This document shows positions 6,405 to 6,458 of a stretch of DNA of 6,458 bases, piece after piece (position 1 is the first letter of the stretch; the number at the start of each line of letters is the position of its first letter). The notes beneath the pieces were generated by a model. The model did not search any database. It was given only the letters and a program-made list of their open reading frames with translations, and was not told where the DNA came from. Location: NCBI GenBank assembly GCA_943325595.2, contig CALPQA020000109.1, positions 1 through 6,458 of the forward strand. Reading direction: 5' to 3'. The DNA comes from Auritidibacter sp. Marseille-P8566. Its GTDB lineage: Bacteria > Bacteroidota > Bacteroidia > Flavobacteriales > Flavobacteriaceae. Both the position numbers and the translations under genes were made by a program.

Positions 6405-6458
6405 ATTCCAAAAATTTCAATGTCAATTCCAAAAATTCTTGCGGTTTTTCAGCATGAA
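6403..6458 (-). CDS. C-terminal end of a convergent gene, possibly an alpha/beta hydrolase (cut by the window)
   Basis: On the minus strand one frame is open from the right edge to a TAA at 6405-6403 and encodes 17 residues, HAEKPQEFLELTLKFLE. The pattern H-x-E-x-P-x-x-F followed by an amphipathic helix and stop is how many alpha/beta-hydrolase-fold proteins end, with the catalytic His just before it. The other two minus frames hit stops within this stretch. Placing the stop against the terminator T tract fits a convergent gene pair sharing the hairpin. The evidence is short, so the family call is tentative; that a gene ends here is more likely than its identity. Confidence 0.5.
   Translation of the reverse strand, partial: HAEKPQEFLELTLKFLE

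Overview
This window looks like chromosome of a low-GC member of the Bacteroidota, most likely a Flavobacterium or close relative. The evidence is the order mreD, mrdA (PBP2), rodA with Bacteroidota-type sequence signatures, a secreted protein ending in a type IX secretion (T9SS) sorting domain, Bacteroidota-type promoter elements (TAnnTTTG) and the lack of Shine-Dalgarno sequences before the genes. The genus is inferred from protein and promoter style only.

Layout. Positions 1-3624 (+) hold the distal part of a cell-elongation operon. It contains mreD (5' end outside the window), mrdA overlapping it by 4 bases (ATGA), and rodA 17 bases further on. MreD is a membrane part of the elongasome, RodA is the SEDS glycosyltransferase that polymerises lipid II, and PBP2 is its partner transpeptidase. 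Together they build lateral-wall peptidoglycan. mreB and mreC would be expected just left of the window.

Positions 3625-3735 separate rodA from a convergent gene and hold a mosaic palindrome that resembles a dispersed extragenic repeat. On the minus strand (4889 to 3736) a four-helix membrane protein of the PF04020 'phage holin' (YvlD-like) family is followed 32 bases later by an exported DNA/RNA non-specific endonuclease with an intact active site; the two are probably co-transcribed. A 70-base divergent promoter region (4890-4959) carries two oppositely oriented TAnnTTTG elements. Rightwards from it runs a secreted protein of 463 residues with six Asp-box (BNR-like) motifs, predicted to fold as a beta-propeller, plus the T9SS sorting domain. 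A strong intrinsic terminator follows (6374-6404). The last 56 bases encode, on the minus strand, the C-terminal tail of a further gene, possibly an alpha/beta hydrolase.

This is mostly ordinary core-genome content. I found no convincing sign of an undescribed multi-gene system, mobile element, CRISPR array or RNA gene. The items most worth a second look are the mosaic palindrome after rodA, the Cys/His cluster in PBP2, the evenly spaced Asp-box propeller protein of unknown role, and the cut-off gene at the right edge.
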